Part shown: piece after piece, positions 15,365 through 23,896 of the stretch | Numbering within the stretch: position 1 is the stretch's first letter | Layout: every line of letters begins with the position of its first letter | Assembly: GCA_964406775.1 (NCBI GenBank) | Contig: CAYOSW010000006.1 | Location: forward strand, 1-57,853 | Length of the DNA stretch: 57,853 bases | Direction of reading: 5' to 3' | DNA from: JACPKO01 sp964406775 | GTDB lineage: Bacteria; Patescibacteriota; Microgenomatia; Daviesbacterales; UBA10151 | Notes under the pieces: generated by a model | What the model was told of the DNA's origin: nothing | Database searches by the model: none | Seen by the model: the letters and a program-made list of their open reading frames with translations, nothing else | Translations under genes and position numbers: made by a program

Positions 15365-16277
15365 AACCCATCGCTTTTTTACTTTTTAAGAAGAAGAATC
15401 CGACCGTCCCTACAGTTACAATCGGCGACACCCATTCCGGAATTTCATAGTGAAAAGCGTGGAGAATCATAATAAGACCGAGGAAAAAGACCGAATACAT
15501 TGCGCCGTTTTTTAAATATGCGTATTGTTTAATTCTGTCAATATTCCTTATCGTAAGTTCGCGCACGACGAATGCGCCGATTCCGTTACCTACTAATATA
15601 AGCGGAACGGATAAGGTAAATGCGAAAGCTCCCAAAACTCCGTCTATCGAGAATGTTCCGTCTATCGCTTCTAGATATAAAATCTTGCTCCAATCGGAAG
15701 CTGAGGTTTTGCTTTTTAATAGTTCCTGCTCCGCTTTGGCAGCATTTTCTTTAAATCCGTGAGTAATAAAAAACACCGTAGAACCGATCACCGCGCCGAA
15801 GGCCATTAAGGGATTTTCCTGCAGTCCGAACCAGACCACAGCCGCCAGTATTATCGAAACAACAGCATAAAACCATACGCCCTGACTATAGATAAACCTT
15901 TCGCCCCGCAGACCGAAGTTTTTAGGCTCGAGAAAAAGCCAGTGGAAGAAAATAAACACCATAAAAATTCCTCCTCCGGCCAAAAGAATCGGTGTCGTAC
16001 TTTTGATGGCCTCAAGTACGTGAGGGTCATTTGAAAAAGTTGCAGTTATCGCACCGACCGGACCTAAAGAGGGATTAACTCCCCAAACAATAAGAAAAGG
16101 CAATAAGCCGCGGAGAGCGAACACCGCCACCAAAAGTCCCCAGGTTAAAAACCATTTCTTGGCCTTCTCGCTCATTGTGGTGAGCACTTCGGCGTTGATG
16201 ATGGCGTTATCTATCGATGTAATTGTTTCAAAAAGTGCGAGCCCCGCGACGATGAGAATAATTGAGACTAAATCCAT
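15351..16277 (-). CDS. TerC-like DUF475 family membrane protein
   Basis: 308 aa with about eight membrane segments. FETITSIDNAIINAEVL near the N terminus and YLEAIDGTFSIDGVLGAFAFT in the middle are the two acidic intramembrane motifs of the DUF475/TerC group, thought to handle metal ions (manganese or tellurite in relatives). The gene overlaps the HAD gene by 1 bp, so it is translationally coupled to it. The actual ion is not known. Confidence 0.88.
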   Translation of the reverse strand: MDLVSIILIVAGLALFETITSIDNAIINAEVLTTMSEKAKKWFLTWGLLVAVFALRGLLPFLIVWGVNPSLGPVGAITATFSNDPHVLEAIKSTTPILLAGGGIFMVFIFFHWLFLEPKNFGLRGERFIYSQGVWFYAVVSIILAAVVWFGLQENPLMAFGAVIGSTVFFITHGFKENAAKAEQELLKSKTSASDWSKILYLEAIDGTFSIDGVLGAFAFTLSVPLILVGNGIGAFVVRELTIRNIDRIKQYAYLKNGAMYSVFFLGLIMILHAFHYEIPEWVSPIVTVGTVGFFFLKSKKAMGSIKV

Positions 16278-16867
16278 TAAAGCTTACTGATTACCTCCTT
16301 CCAAGATTTTACCCTAACCACATTGTCCGGTAAACTGCCGGTTTGGTTCCAGGGCGCATCCATCAGAAAAACTTTAATTCCGTTTTCCGCACAATCCAAA
16401 GCATTTTCAATATAATCATCAATTAATATTTCAGCTCCAATCGACTTACAAATTTCCGATTTTTTAAGAGAGGGCATACCTGCATCCCTGTGGGTAAAAT
16501 ATACCGGAAATTCCAAATCTTTAAAATATTTCTTAAGCCAATCCCTGGTTTCCTTTTCGAGTGTTTCCGGCCTGGCAGTTACAAAATGCGGGAAGTATCC
16601 CATTTCCAATAACTTTTTTATTCCTTCGACTGCTCCTTCTGCAGGCTCAACTCTCTCAAGAAGTTTCAAAGACCGGAATTCGGCAAGCCTTATCCCCATT
16701 TCTTTTTTATCGATATCAAAAGCTTCATAAAGATAGTAGCTTGAGACTTCATCTTTTTTCATCTCGGTTTTATACATCAGATTATGAAAATAAAGGAAAT
16801 AAGAAATAAAATCCGCAGTTACCTCATCAAAATCCACAGCGATAACTTTCCCTGAAGGTTTTTTCAT
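16277..16867 (-). CDS. HAD-superfamily phosphatase (5'-nucleotidase-like)
   Basis: 196 aa. HAD motif I is VDFDEVTADF (D12 and D14), motif II FVTARP, motif III a Lys in SLKKSEICK, and motif IV ILIDDYIENA. A helical cap lies between motifs I and II (residues about 25-75), as in the 5'(3')-deoxyribonucleotidase/NT5C-like group. It probably dephosphorylates a nucleotide or similar small metabolite. It is 18 bp downstream of dnaB and 1 bp overlapped with the DUF475 gene. Confidence 0.78.
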   Translation of the reverse strand: MKKPSGKVIAVDFDEVTADFISYFLYFHNLMYKTEMKKDEVSSYYLYEAFDIDKKEMGIRLAEFRSLKLLERVEPAEGAVEGIKKLLEMGYFPHFVTARPETLEKETRDWLKKYFKDLEFPVYFTHRDAGMPSLKKSEICKSIGAEILIDDYIENALDCAENGIKVFLMDAPWNQTGSLPDNVVRVKSWKEVISKL

Positions 16868-16885
16868 ACACGAAGTATATCAAAA

Positions 16886-18304
16886 CTAGGCGGCGGCGGG
16901 TGCGGATTTGGCAGGTACTTCTTTAGGAGGCTGGGAGACCCGCCGGGTTTTCTCCATACCGTAAAATTTAAGACGGTCTCCCCTAAAAATTAAATCAATC
17001 TCCCCCGTTGAACCGTTACGGTGTTTTTGGATGTCCAGTTTTACCGCCTCAAAATTATCCGCTTCCTCGCGGTAAATAAACATAACCACGTCCGCATCCT
17101 GCTCTATCGCTCCAGATTCACGCAAATCCGCAAGCTGAGGTTTTTTTACACCTCTTGATTCAACGGCCCTCGATAACTGGGAGAGTGCAAATACCGGAAT
17201 TTTAAGTTCACGGGCCAGGTTTTTTAAGCTTTGTGAGATTTCCGAAACTTCCTGGACACGGTTTTCCAGATTTCTTCCTTTAATAAGCTGAAGATAATCA
17301 ACTATTAGCAGCCTCAATCCGTGCTCCGCCTGAAGACGCCTGGCCTTGGTCCTCATCTCGGACATTGAGAGTCCGGGCGTATCGTCTATAAAAATCGGGG
17401 CTTCCGCAAGCTGTCCCATCGCGTGAGATAACCTATCAAAATCCTTATCATCAAGCCTGCCGGTTTTTAATTTCCAGGCGTCAATATCGGCCTGAGCTAC
17501 AAGCAATCTATCCACCAATTCCTCCTGACTCATTTCAAGGGAAAAAATTCCGACCGGAAGCCCCGCAACTACTGCCGCGTGCTGGGCAATATTTAAAGCA
17601 AAAGAAGTTTTACCCATACCCGGGCGCGCGGCGAAAATAATCAAGTTAGAATCCTGCATTCCGGCGAGTTTACTGTCCAGATCACGGAAACCCGTCGGAA
17701 CTCCGCGCAATTTTCCCGAAGTTTTTTGAAGCTCATCAAGTCTGTCAAAGCTTTGCGCCAGCGCGTCTTTTAAGTGGATAAAATCCCTTTTAACGTGCTG
17801 TTGGGAAATTGCAAAAACCGACTGTTCGGCCTCTTCTAAAACATTGGACACTTCGATCCCCTCGTCGTACGCCATATCGATAAATCTGGTTGAATTTGAA
17901 ATGAGCCTTCTTCTTACCGAATGCTCACGAATAATCCGGGCGTACGACTCAACGTGAGCGGCGGTCGGGACTTTATTAACCAGTTCCGCAAGATAAGCCG
18001 AACCCCCGGCTTTATCCAGACTCCCCGCCTGTCGGAGTTTTTCTGTAACTGTAACCAGATCAATCGGCTCCCGTTTTTCAAAAAGCTCGAGAATCGCCAT
18101 ATATATTGAGCCGTGCTGTTCCGATTTATAAAAGTCGTCAATATGCAAAAGTTCGGCAACCGCCACTATTGCATCTTTGTCTATCAGAAGCGCTCCGAGC
18201 AATGATTGTTCGGCATCGATATTTTGAGGCGGTAGTTTATTTATGACACTCGAAGTTTTCTTGTAAACTTGTGCCTCACGCGATGATTTGGAAGAAAAAG
18301 CCAT
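16886..18304 (-). CDS. dnaB: Replicative DNA helicase
   Basis: 472 aa, full length. The N-terminal domain starts LPPQNIDAEQSLLGALLIDK; the RecA-like helicase core has Walker A ARPGMGKTSFALN, Walker B LLIVDYLQLI and the arginine/sensor region VFALSQLSRAVE followed by RESGAIEQDADVVMFIYR. It forms the hexameric ring that unwinds DNA at the fork. No intein is present. A short Ala/Pro tail ends the protein. It is first of a group with the HAD and DUF475 genes. Confidence 0.97.
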   Translation of the reverse strand: MAFSSKSSREAQVYKKTSSVINKLPPQNIDAEQSLLGALLIDKDAIVAVAELLHIDDFYKSEQHGSIYMAILELFEKREPIDLVTVTEKLRQAGSLDKAGGSAYLAELVNKVPTAAHVESYARIIREHSVRRRLISNSTRFIDMAYDEGIEVSNVLEEAEQSVFAISQQHVKRDFIHLKDALAQSFDRLDELQKTSGKLRGVPTGFRDLDSKLAGMQDSNLIIFAARPGMGKTSFALNIAQHAAVVAGLPVGIFSLEMSQEELVDRLLVAQADIDAWKLKTGRLDDKDFDRLSHAMGQLAEAPIFIDDTPGLSMSEMRTKARRLQAEHGLRLLIVDYLQLIKGRNLENRVQEVSEISQSLKNLARELKIPVFALSQLSRAVESRGVKKPQLADLRESGAIEQDADVVMFIYREEADNFEAVKLDIQKHRNGSTGEIDLIFRGDRLKFYGMEKTRRVSQPPKEVPAKSAPAAA

Positions 18305-18336
18305 AAATAAATCCTGTGCTTGCTCGGTGTTGAGTA

Positions 18337-18978
18337 TTACACCTTATTTAATACCACAACCTGCAGTTCGTCTGGAAGCTTGTCGCGGGTTACGGACAAT
18401 TTAGGCAGGGGCTCGGTTGATTCAAAGCCCATCTCTTTTAAGAAATTTTCGAGGGGGTCAAGCTCAAATTTCAACCCGGGCAATTGATAGTGCATAGGAA
18501 TTACGATCTTCGGCTCAAGTTGGGAAACAATATCTGAGGCAGTCTTACTGTCGATTGTATAAATCCCTCCAACCGGTACCAGTAAAATATCCGTTGATCC
18601 GATTTCATCAACCTGCTCTTCAGTCAACTTATCACCTAAATCACCGAGATGAACAATGTTTAATCCGTCAACTGAAATGTTATATACCGTATTTTTCCCC
18701 CTCTGCTCGCCTTTTTCTTTATCGTGGTAAGTAGAGACTCCGGTTATACTCACTCCCCCGACCTCATATTCACCGGGTCCCGTTACCAAAAGTTCGGCTC
18801 CCGTAATAACTCCCAGATTATTGTGGTCGTCGTGATTGTGGGTTGAAATTCCGACTATTGCCGATAAGTCTTTCGGTAATTTAAGCCCGGTAAAATCTTC
18901 CTTGTACGGATCAATTACAACCGAAGCGGTCTTGCCTTTTAATTTAAAACAAGCTTGTCCGTAGAAATAAATATCCAT
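18337..18978 (-). CDS. MBL-fold metal-dependent hydrolase (UlaG-like)
   Basis: 213 aa from the ATG at 18978 (MDIYFYGQACFKLKG), preferred over one 39 bp upstream because the family starts here. The metal-binding motif is THNHDDHNN; further ligands are in HLGDLGDKL and IPMHYQ. This is the small beta-lactamase-fold group of UlaG/YwmA-like hydrolases; substrates are usually unknown. It is divergent from the Ig-like protein gene at 19041, with a possible promoter between them. Confidence 0.85.
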   Translation of the reverse strand: MDIYFYGQACFKLKGKTASVVIDPYKEDFTGLKLPKDLSAIVGISTHNHDDHNNLGVITGAELLVTGPGEYEVGGVSITGVSTYHDKEKGEQRGKNTVYNISVDGLNIVHLGDLGDKLTEEQVDEIGSTDILLVPVGGIYTIDSKTASDIVSQLEPKIVIPMHYQLPGLKFELDPLENFLKEMGFESTEPLPKLSVTRDKLPDELQVVVLNKV

Positions 18979-19002
18979 TGAGGCATTAATATAGCACAAG
19001 AC

Positions 19003-19030
19003 TTGAAAGAGCATCAAGTAATGCTAATAT
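19003..19030 (+). promoter_or_regulatory. Putative sigma-70-type promoter for the 19041 gene
   Basis: TTGAAA (19003-19008) and TAATAT (19025-19030) are separated by 16 bp, with the ATG only 10 bp further, so the transcript would be nearly leaderless. Confidence 0.4.
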
Positions 19031-19040
19031 ATACGGACTG

Positions 19041-19478
19041 ATGAAATTGCCCAAAGACGTCGTTCTCTCCACCAAGACTTTTGTCATTTCCCACATAGTA
19101 ATTCTGACACTCGGACTTATTTTTTTCGGGGGCCTTTACTATATTTTGTATCAGGATAAATTCCAACCCGCTTTTTTAAAATATAATCCGGTTACAAGAG
19201 AGCCTGTAAGCCTATTTTTAGAAGTTTCAGCACCGGAAGACGAAATTTTGGTGGCTGATGACAGCTTATTGATATCAGGAAAAACCGGTCCTGATTTTAC
19301 CGTGATAATTTCGGATAACGACACAGATGCCGGACTTCAGTCCGGAAAAGACGGCGGATTCAGTAAAGTAATCACCCTGGATGAAGGCGCAAACATTATT
19401 GAAATCACCGCCTTCGATACGGAAGGAAACCGTAAAACCGTAACGCGCTCGGTTTATTACTCAAAGGAGAAACTATGA
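19041..19478 (+). CDS. Membrane-anchored protein with bacterial Ig-like domain
   Basis: 145 aa. One N-terminal hydrophobic helix (VILTLGLIFFGGLYYILY) anchors an extracellular beta-sandwich of about 90 residues. The pattern LLISGKTGPDFTVIISDND and EGANIIEITAFDTEGNRKT is that of glucodextranase-B/Big-type Ig-like domains found in envelope proteins. It probably acts at the cell surface. It overlaps the next gene by 4 bp (ATGA), showing translational coupling. Confidence 0.75.
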   Translation: MKLPKDVVLSTKTFVISHIVILTLGLIFFGGLYYILYQDKFQPAFLKYNPVTREPVSLFLEVSAPEDEILVADDSLLISGKTGPDFTVIISDNDTDAGLQSGKDGGFSKVITLDEGANIIEITAFDTEGNRKTVTRSVYYSKEKL

Positions 19479-20221
19479 AGAAAAGTAAAAAGTACGAGAC
19501 TCGAAGTATGAAAAAATATTTAGTTGTTATATCCCTAATTCTTACTTCATACTTCATACTTCATACTTCCACATCTGCCCAAACTGCAACACCCTCAGGA
19601 TCATTAATTGAAAAGCTGGATGCATTAAAGAAAGAAATTGCCTCAAAAGCCGCTGAAATTAAAACTGAGATAAATAAAAAGGTTCAGGACAAGGCAATAA
19701 TGGGAACTATTTTAAAGATTGAAGATTCGCAAATTGTGATTGAATCATTAAACGGCAATAAAAACGTTAAGTACGATGAATTTACGGAAGTTATCGGACT
19801 AGGTAATAAAAAAATAAAGATTCAGACTCTTGAGGAAAAAGACGGTATTGCTGCCCTCGGAGATGTTGATGATAAAAACACTCTTGTCGCAAAAAGGCTG
19901 GTTTTCCTTCCTGATTTCGCGACTGGTTCCGCTGAATTGGTTTGGGGACAGATTCAAAAATCTTCCGGAGGCACTATTACAGTAAAGACAAAATCCGGCC
20001 AAACCGATACGGTTTTAACTAACGGACAAACGGAATTTTTCCTCGGAAATAATGAATCCTCTTTTGCTGATGCCAAACCGGAAAAATTTATGACCGCCCG
20101 GGGAATCAGACTCAAGGACGGGAGTCTCCGGGCAAGATTTATTTATTTCATACCGTCTGTAGGATTTGTTAAACCTGATAAAAACAAAACGGCAACCAAA
20201 AGTTCTGAGGCTAAAAATTAA
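19475..20221 (+). CDS. Secreted beta-rich protein (DUF5666-like), unknown
   Basis: 248 aa from 19475; a second in-frame ATG at 19508 (MKKYLVVISLI) gives a standard signal peptide ending STSAQT. A helical stretch (SLIEKLDALKKEIASKAAEI) is followed by two beta-rich repeats (MGTILKIEDSQIVIESLNGN; WGQIQKSSGGTITVKTKSGQ) like the DUF5666 fold. A heptamer repeat sits within the signal-peptide coding part and is complementary to the second start. It overlaps the previous gene by 4 bp and the convergent manC gene by 4 bp. Confidence 0.7.
   Translation: MKKSKKYETRSMKKYLVVISLILTSYFILHTSTSAQTATPSGSLIEKLDALKKEIASKAAEIKTEINKKVQDKAIMGTILKIEDSQIVIESLNGNKNVKYDEFTEVIGLGNKKIKIQTLEEKDGIAALGDVDDKNTLVAKRLVFLPDFATGSAELVWGQIQKSSGGTITVKTKSGQTDTVLTNGQTEFFLGNNESSFADAKPEKFMTARGIRLKDGSLRARFIYFIPSVGFVKPDKNKTATKSSEAKN
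19544..19570. repeat. Heptamer tandem repeat (ACTTCAT, 3.8 copies)
   Basis: ACTTCAT is repeated head to tail at 19544, 19551 and 19558 and then breaks as ACTTCC. The repeat contains three overlapping copies of TTCATACTTC, the exact reverse complement of GAAGTATGAA at 19503-19512, which covers the second ATG of the gene. The mRNA could therefore fold the start codon into a 10-bp helix. Confidence 0.75.
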
Positions 20222-21330
20222 AGATATTTATCTTTTTGTTCTTCCTTCAATTTTTCAACAACTTTTTTAACATCCTGAGTCGCATTATTCTTGGCAATGA
20301 GAAGGGTGTCGCCGGTATCGATAATAATCAAATCCTCGACACCTACCGCCGCTACCAGTTTTTTACCGGCATCGATAAGTAAGTTTTTACTTCCGATATT
20401 CACAACCTCAGTCTCGCCGTTAACGGCCAGTCCGTGCATATTTTTTTCCCGTAGATCAAATACAACTTTCCAATCCCCTACGTCCGACCAACCGAAATCG
20501 CCGGGAATGACAACCAGATTCTTAACTTTTTCCGAAACTTCGTAATCGATCGAATCCGGACTGCCTAATTTTCCATAGACTTCTTCAAGAAGTTTATCCA
20601 GATTTTCTTTCCCGGCTTTTTCGGATATTTCCTTAACGCCTTTATACACTTCCTGTGAATACTCCTCGAACGCTTTCATAATCGAATTAGTCGACCAGCA
20701 GTATAAATTGGCGTTCCAGAGGTACTGACCCGAGGCAACAAAAGATTGAGCGGTGACCAGATTCGGTTTCTCTTTAAATTCAACCCCTTTAAAAACAAAT
20801 CCTTTTTCGGCAACTCCAGAAAGTTCTTCTAGCTCCTTTCCTATTTTTATATAACCCAAACCGGTATGGGGAAATTCAGGCTTAATCCCGACCGCCACAA
20901 TATAGTCACCCGAGGAAGCAACACGTAAAGCCGCGAGAGCATTCATCCGGAAGCGTTCTTCGTTCTTAATCACGTGATCCGCGGCAAGATAAATTACAGA
21001 AGCATTCGGATTTCTGGAATGGATAACCGCGGCTGCAGTACCCATAGCCATCGCAGTATTTTTAGCAACCGGCTCCCCTATGATATTTTTTTCAGGGATT
21101 TTAGGAAGCTGCTCAGCCACTTCCTTAGCGTGTGCCTTATTAGTAATAACGTAGATGTTTTCTGCAGGAACAAGACCGTCAACCCGCTCGTAAGTAGTCT
21201 GAACTAAAGTTTTATCTCCCAAAAGTTTTAATAAATGTTTCGGATGTGCTTTGCGGGATGCAGGCCAAAGGCGTGTTCCTCCTCCTCCGGCCAAAATTAC
21301 AGCATAATAATTTTCGGTATTTTCACTCAC
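20218..21330 (-). CDS. manC: Mannose-1-phosphate guanylyltransferase
   Basis: 370 aa. The nucleotidyltransferase start is VILAGGGGTRLWPASRKAHP; YLAADHVI holds the metal-binding Asp, FKEKPNL the conserved Glu-Lys-Pro and FGWSDVGDWK the GMP-type signature. It converts mannose-1-phosphate and GTP to GDP-mannose for glycan synthesis. It lacks the C-terminal isomerase (cupin) domain of bifunctional ManC/AlgA, so it is the monofunctional form. It is divergent from the T-box/hisG unit. Confidence 0.93.
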   Translation of the reverse strand: MSENTENYYAVILAGGGGTRLWPASRKAHPKHLLKLLGDKTLVQTTYERVDGLVPAENIYVITNKAHAKEVAEQLPKIPEKNIIGEPVAKNTAMAMGTAAAVIHSRNPNASVIYLAADHVIKNEERFRMNALAALRVASSGDYIVAVGIKPEFPHTGLGYIKIGKELEELSGVAEKGFVFKGVEFKEKPNLVTAQSFVASGQYLWNANLYCWSTNSIMKAFEEYSQEVYKGVKEISEKAGKENLDKLLEEVYGKLGSPDSIDYEVSEKVKNLVVIPGDFGWSDVGDWKVVFDLREKNMHGLAVNGETEVVNIGSKNLLIDAGKKLVAAVGVEDLIIIDTGDTLLIAKNNATQDVKKVVEKLKEEQKDKYL

Positions 21331-21396
21331 AACATAAAATACTGTATAACTTTAGATATCAAAATACAAGAATCGCCTGATAACTTATAGTAAATA

Positions 21397-21425
21397 TTGA
21401 CAAATTAAATCCTGTTTGCTAAACT
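21397..21425 (+). promoter_or_regulatory. Sigma-70-type promoter of the hisG leader
   Basis: A perfect -35 box TTGACA (21397-21402) and a -10 box TAAACT (21420-21425) are separated by 17 bp. The transcript would start near 21432 and carry a leader of about 275 nt before hisG. Confidence 0.7.
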
Positions 21426-21431
21426 TTATTT

Positions 21432-21619
21432 CTTAACATTTAAATACAAGCGCTATTACCGGAGTCACGATCCGGGAGCTGAGGGCCAAATACCCTACGG
21501 AAGTGAAACCGTAAAATATCACAGACGATGTCACAGTAAACTGCGGAGTCGCCACTAAGAGTCTTAAGAAAGAAATTTTTTAGGAAACAAGGATGGGACC
21601 GCGGGAGCGGTCTTTTTTT
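21432..21619 (+). promoter_or_regulatory. T-box leader, probably tRNA-His responsive
   Basis: The 3' part has the T-box antiterminator signature, AAGGATGGGACCGCGG (21589-21604), directly overlapping an intrinsic terminator. In T-boxes the UGGN bulge pairs with the tRNA NCCA end; here UGGG calls for discriminator C, the mark of bacterial tRNA-His, and the downstream genes are hisG and hisS. Upstream hairpins include CCGGA/TCCGG (21459-21475) and TACGG/CCGTA (21496-21513). A His specifier (CAC) occurs at several places (21466, 21520, 21532); I could not decide which by eye. Confidence 0.75.
21597..21619 (+). terminator. T-box intrinsic terminator
   Basis: GACCGC and GCGGTC form a 6-bp stem with a GGGA loop followed by seven T. 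The 5' arm lies inside the T-box sequence, so antiterminator and terminator exclude one another. Confidence 0.85.
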
Positions 21620-21622
21620 GAC

Positions 21623-21680
21623 CCTTCCGTTCCTTGATCACTACTTTATTTGTAGTGGCCAAAGAACGGGAGGTTTTTTT
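21623..21680 (+). terminator. Second long terminator-like hairpin upstream of hisG
   Basis: Arms 21623-21644 and 21652-21673 pair at 20 of 22 positions (18 Watson-Crick, 2 G-U) around a 7-nt loop, followed by seven T. It lies after the T-box terminator and 28 bp before hisG, so transcription must pass both. Confidence 0.8.
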
Positions 21681-21707
21681 ATCTTTAAGAATTAGACAAA
21701 TTTTATT

Positions 21708-22628
21708 ATGTTAGATCAGGAACAACGACTAAGATTATCTATACAGAAAGGCAGCAGACTTGGAGAAAAATCCGAGGCGATTCTTCGTGCTGGTGGGTTA
21801 AAATTTCAGGGATTTGACGGAAGTGCAAGGCTTTTTAGCCCCGTATCGGGATTTCCGCTTGATATTTATTTTGACAGACACAACGATATTGCGGAAAACG
21901 TCGAAGCTGGCGTAACCCATTTAGGAATAGTCGGGCAAAACATAGTTACGGAATCGAGAGTGAGAGTTACGCAGCTTATGACTTTAGGATTTGGAAGGTG
22001 CCGCTTAGTAGTTGCAGCTCCCAAAGGAATCACATCAGTCGAACAATTAAGCGGAGGCACGATAGTCACTAGTTATCCAAATTCTGCAGACGACCACTTC
22101 GGTTTGCGAGGAGTCAAAGTAAGCGTGGTAGAGAGGTCAGGATCTATAGAATCATATGTCGGACGCGGATATGACGGGATTGTGGATTTAGTAGATACAG
22201 GGCGAACCCTTAGGGAACAAGGATTGTTCGAGGTAGAAGAAATATACAAATCAGAGGCTGTTTTAGTAGCCGATCCAAATATTAAGAATATAAAGGGCGC
22301 GGAGCGGGTTGTTTTGAGCGTAGTAAGAAGAATATTATCCGCGCAACGAGCTGAGGGCAAAACTTACATAGCCTTGAACGCGCCAACGAAGGCAATCCCA
22401 CAGATTGCTGAGAGAATCCCCGGGGAAACATCCCCAACAGTGAGCCGTTTAAAAAAGAGGGGCTGGTCAGCAGTGTCCGTAGTGGTTCCGAAAGATCAGC
22501 TTGATGAGATCGTTGATGATATTCAAGAATGTGGAGCAGAAAAAATAGTAGAACTTGCAATGCCCAGAATGTTTCCTGATAGAAATGATCCAGAAGTTTT
22601 GGCAATCATGAGTAAGCTTAATAAATAA
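21708..22628 (+). CDS. hisG: ATP phosphoribosyltransferase, long form
   Basis: 306 aa. It catalyses the first step of histidine synthesis, ATP plus PRPP to phosphoribosyl-ATP. The N-terminal region begins RLSIQKGSRLGEKSEAILRA; the PRPP-binding loop region is YDGIVDLVDTGRTLREQG; residues about 220-306 form the HisG_C regulatory domain (TSPTVSRLKKRGWSAVSVVV), so no HisZ subunit is needed. Histidine genes are uncommon in reduced Patescibacteria genomes, and no other his gene is in the window. It is controlled by the T-box leader and followed 50 bp later by hisS. Confidence 0.93.
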   Translation: MLDQEQRLRLSIQKGSRLGEKSEAILRAGGLKFQGFDGSARLFSPVSGFPLDIYFDRHNDIAENVEAGVTHLGIVGQNIVTESRVRVTQLMTLGFGRCRLVVAAPKGITSVEQLSGGTIVTSYPNSADDHFGLRGVKVSVVERSGSIESYVGRGYDGIVDLVDTGRTLREQGLFEVEEIYKSEAVLVADPNIKNIKGAERVVLSVVRRILSAQRAEGKTYIALNAPTKAIPQIAERIPGETSPTVSRLKKRGWSAVSVVVPKDQLDEIVDDIQECGAEKIVELAMPRMFPDRNDPEVLAIMSKLNK

Positions 22629-22678
22629 TCCGGATTTGTTTACTAAAAAAATTAAACTTGTTAAGATTGAGGTAATTT

Positions 22679-23896
22679 ATGAAACTGCAAACACCAAAAG
22701 GATTCAGGGATTTTTTGCCGGTAGACGCGCTGAAGCGCGAGGCTATTCTTGAGAAAATCATAGCGGTCTATAAAAAATTCGGTTTTGAACCTCTGGAAAC
22801 GCCTACTCTCGAGTTTGAAGAAACTCTGATGGGTAAATACGGTGAAGAAGAAAAACTTATTTACAGCTTTGAATCCAAGGGCGGTGATAAATTAGCGCTA
22901 AGATACGACCAGACAATTCCTCTTGTGAGAGTCATAGCCCAATGGGGTCCGGTGGGCGCTCAAAAAATAATTCTGCCATTTAAACGCTACCAGGTTCAGA
23001 GCGCTTTCCGCGGAGAAAATACCCAAAAAGGCCGGTACAGGGAATTCCTGCAGTGTGATGCGGACATAGTCGGAGTCTCAACTCCTCTTTGTGATGCGGA
23101 AATTCTGGCGCTGGTTTATGAAATTTATAAAGCTTTAAATATCGAAGTTGTAATAAAGGTCAACGACAGATCATTAATTTCCGAATTTGAACCAAAATAT
23201 TTATCAGCTATCGACAAACTTAACAAAATCGGCACCGAAGGGGTTATTGCCGAACTTTCCGCAAAGGGAATGACCGGGACCGAGGCTGCCCAGACTATGG
23301 AGAAAATTAAACAGCTTAAGCCGTCGGATAATTTACAGGAATCAATTACCACTTTTGAAAAAATGGGTTATCCTGCCGAGGCATTAGAGTTCTCCCCCAC
23401 TTTAGTACGCGGACTGGATTATTACACCGGGATAATACTCGAAGTTGTATTAAAAAACGATCCGAACGGTTCATCCATCGCCGGAGGCGGACGGTACGAT
23501 AAGATTATCGGACAATTCACAGGAATTGATATTCCGGCTGTCGGTTTCTCTATCGGTTTTGACCGGACTTTGGAAATTCTCGAGCAGTACAACCTAATGC
23601 CGAAAGTGCAAACCCCGACTCAGGTTATGGTCGTCTTCAATTCGGCAGATTTTGAGACAAAAGCATTATCGATTCTTGCAAATTTAAGAAATTCAGGGAT
23701 AAACGCCGAGATTTGGCTTGATCCGGCTACAAAACTTGAGAAGCAGCTAAAATACGCCGATGCAAAAGGCATAGGATTTATGGTTATTGTCGGACTTTTG
23801 GAGAACGAACCGGAGAATCAGGTTATATTAAAGAATTTGAGCGAAAGATCCCAGGAAACTGTTGAAATTCCGCAACTGATCGAAAAATTGAAGTGA
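22679..23896 (+). CDS. hisS: Histidyl-tRNA synthetase
   Basis: 405 aa, class II synthetase, slightly shorter than E. coli HisRS (424). Motifs: TPKGFRDFLP at the N terminus, LRYDQTIPLVRVIAQ, motif 2 region AFRGENTQKGRYREFLQCD, the HisA signature LVRGLDYYTG, motif 3 VGFSIGFDRTLEIL, and a C-terminal anticodon-binding domain (about 315-400). It charges tRNA-His, and so closes the loop with the T-box that senses uncharged tRNA-His. The stop TGA overlaps the GTG start of the next gene. Confidence 0.96.
   Translation: MKLQTPKGFRDFLPVDALKREAILEKIIAVYKKFGFEPLETPTLEFEETLMGKYGEEEKLIYSFESKGGDKLALRYDQTIPLVRVIAQWGPVGAQKIILPFKRYQVQSAFRGENTQKGRYREFLQCDADIVGVSTPLCDAEILALVYEIYKALNIEVVIKVNDRSLISEFEPKYLSAIDKLNKIGTEGVIAELSAKGMTGTEAAQTMEKIKQLKPSDNLQESITTFEKMGYPAEALEFSPTLVRGLDYYTGIILEVVLKNDPNGSSIAGGGRYDKIIGQFTGIDIPAVGFSIGFDRTLEILEQYNLMPKVQTPTQVMVVFNSADFETKALSILANLRNSGINAEIWLDPATKLEKQLKYADAKGIGFMVIVGLLENEPENQVILKNLSERSQETVEIPQLIEKLK

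Noticed and set aside
21432..21560. Cobalamin or other riboswitch
   Set aside because: No clear B12-box; the T-box antiterminator and terminator explain the 3' part better.
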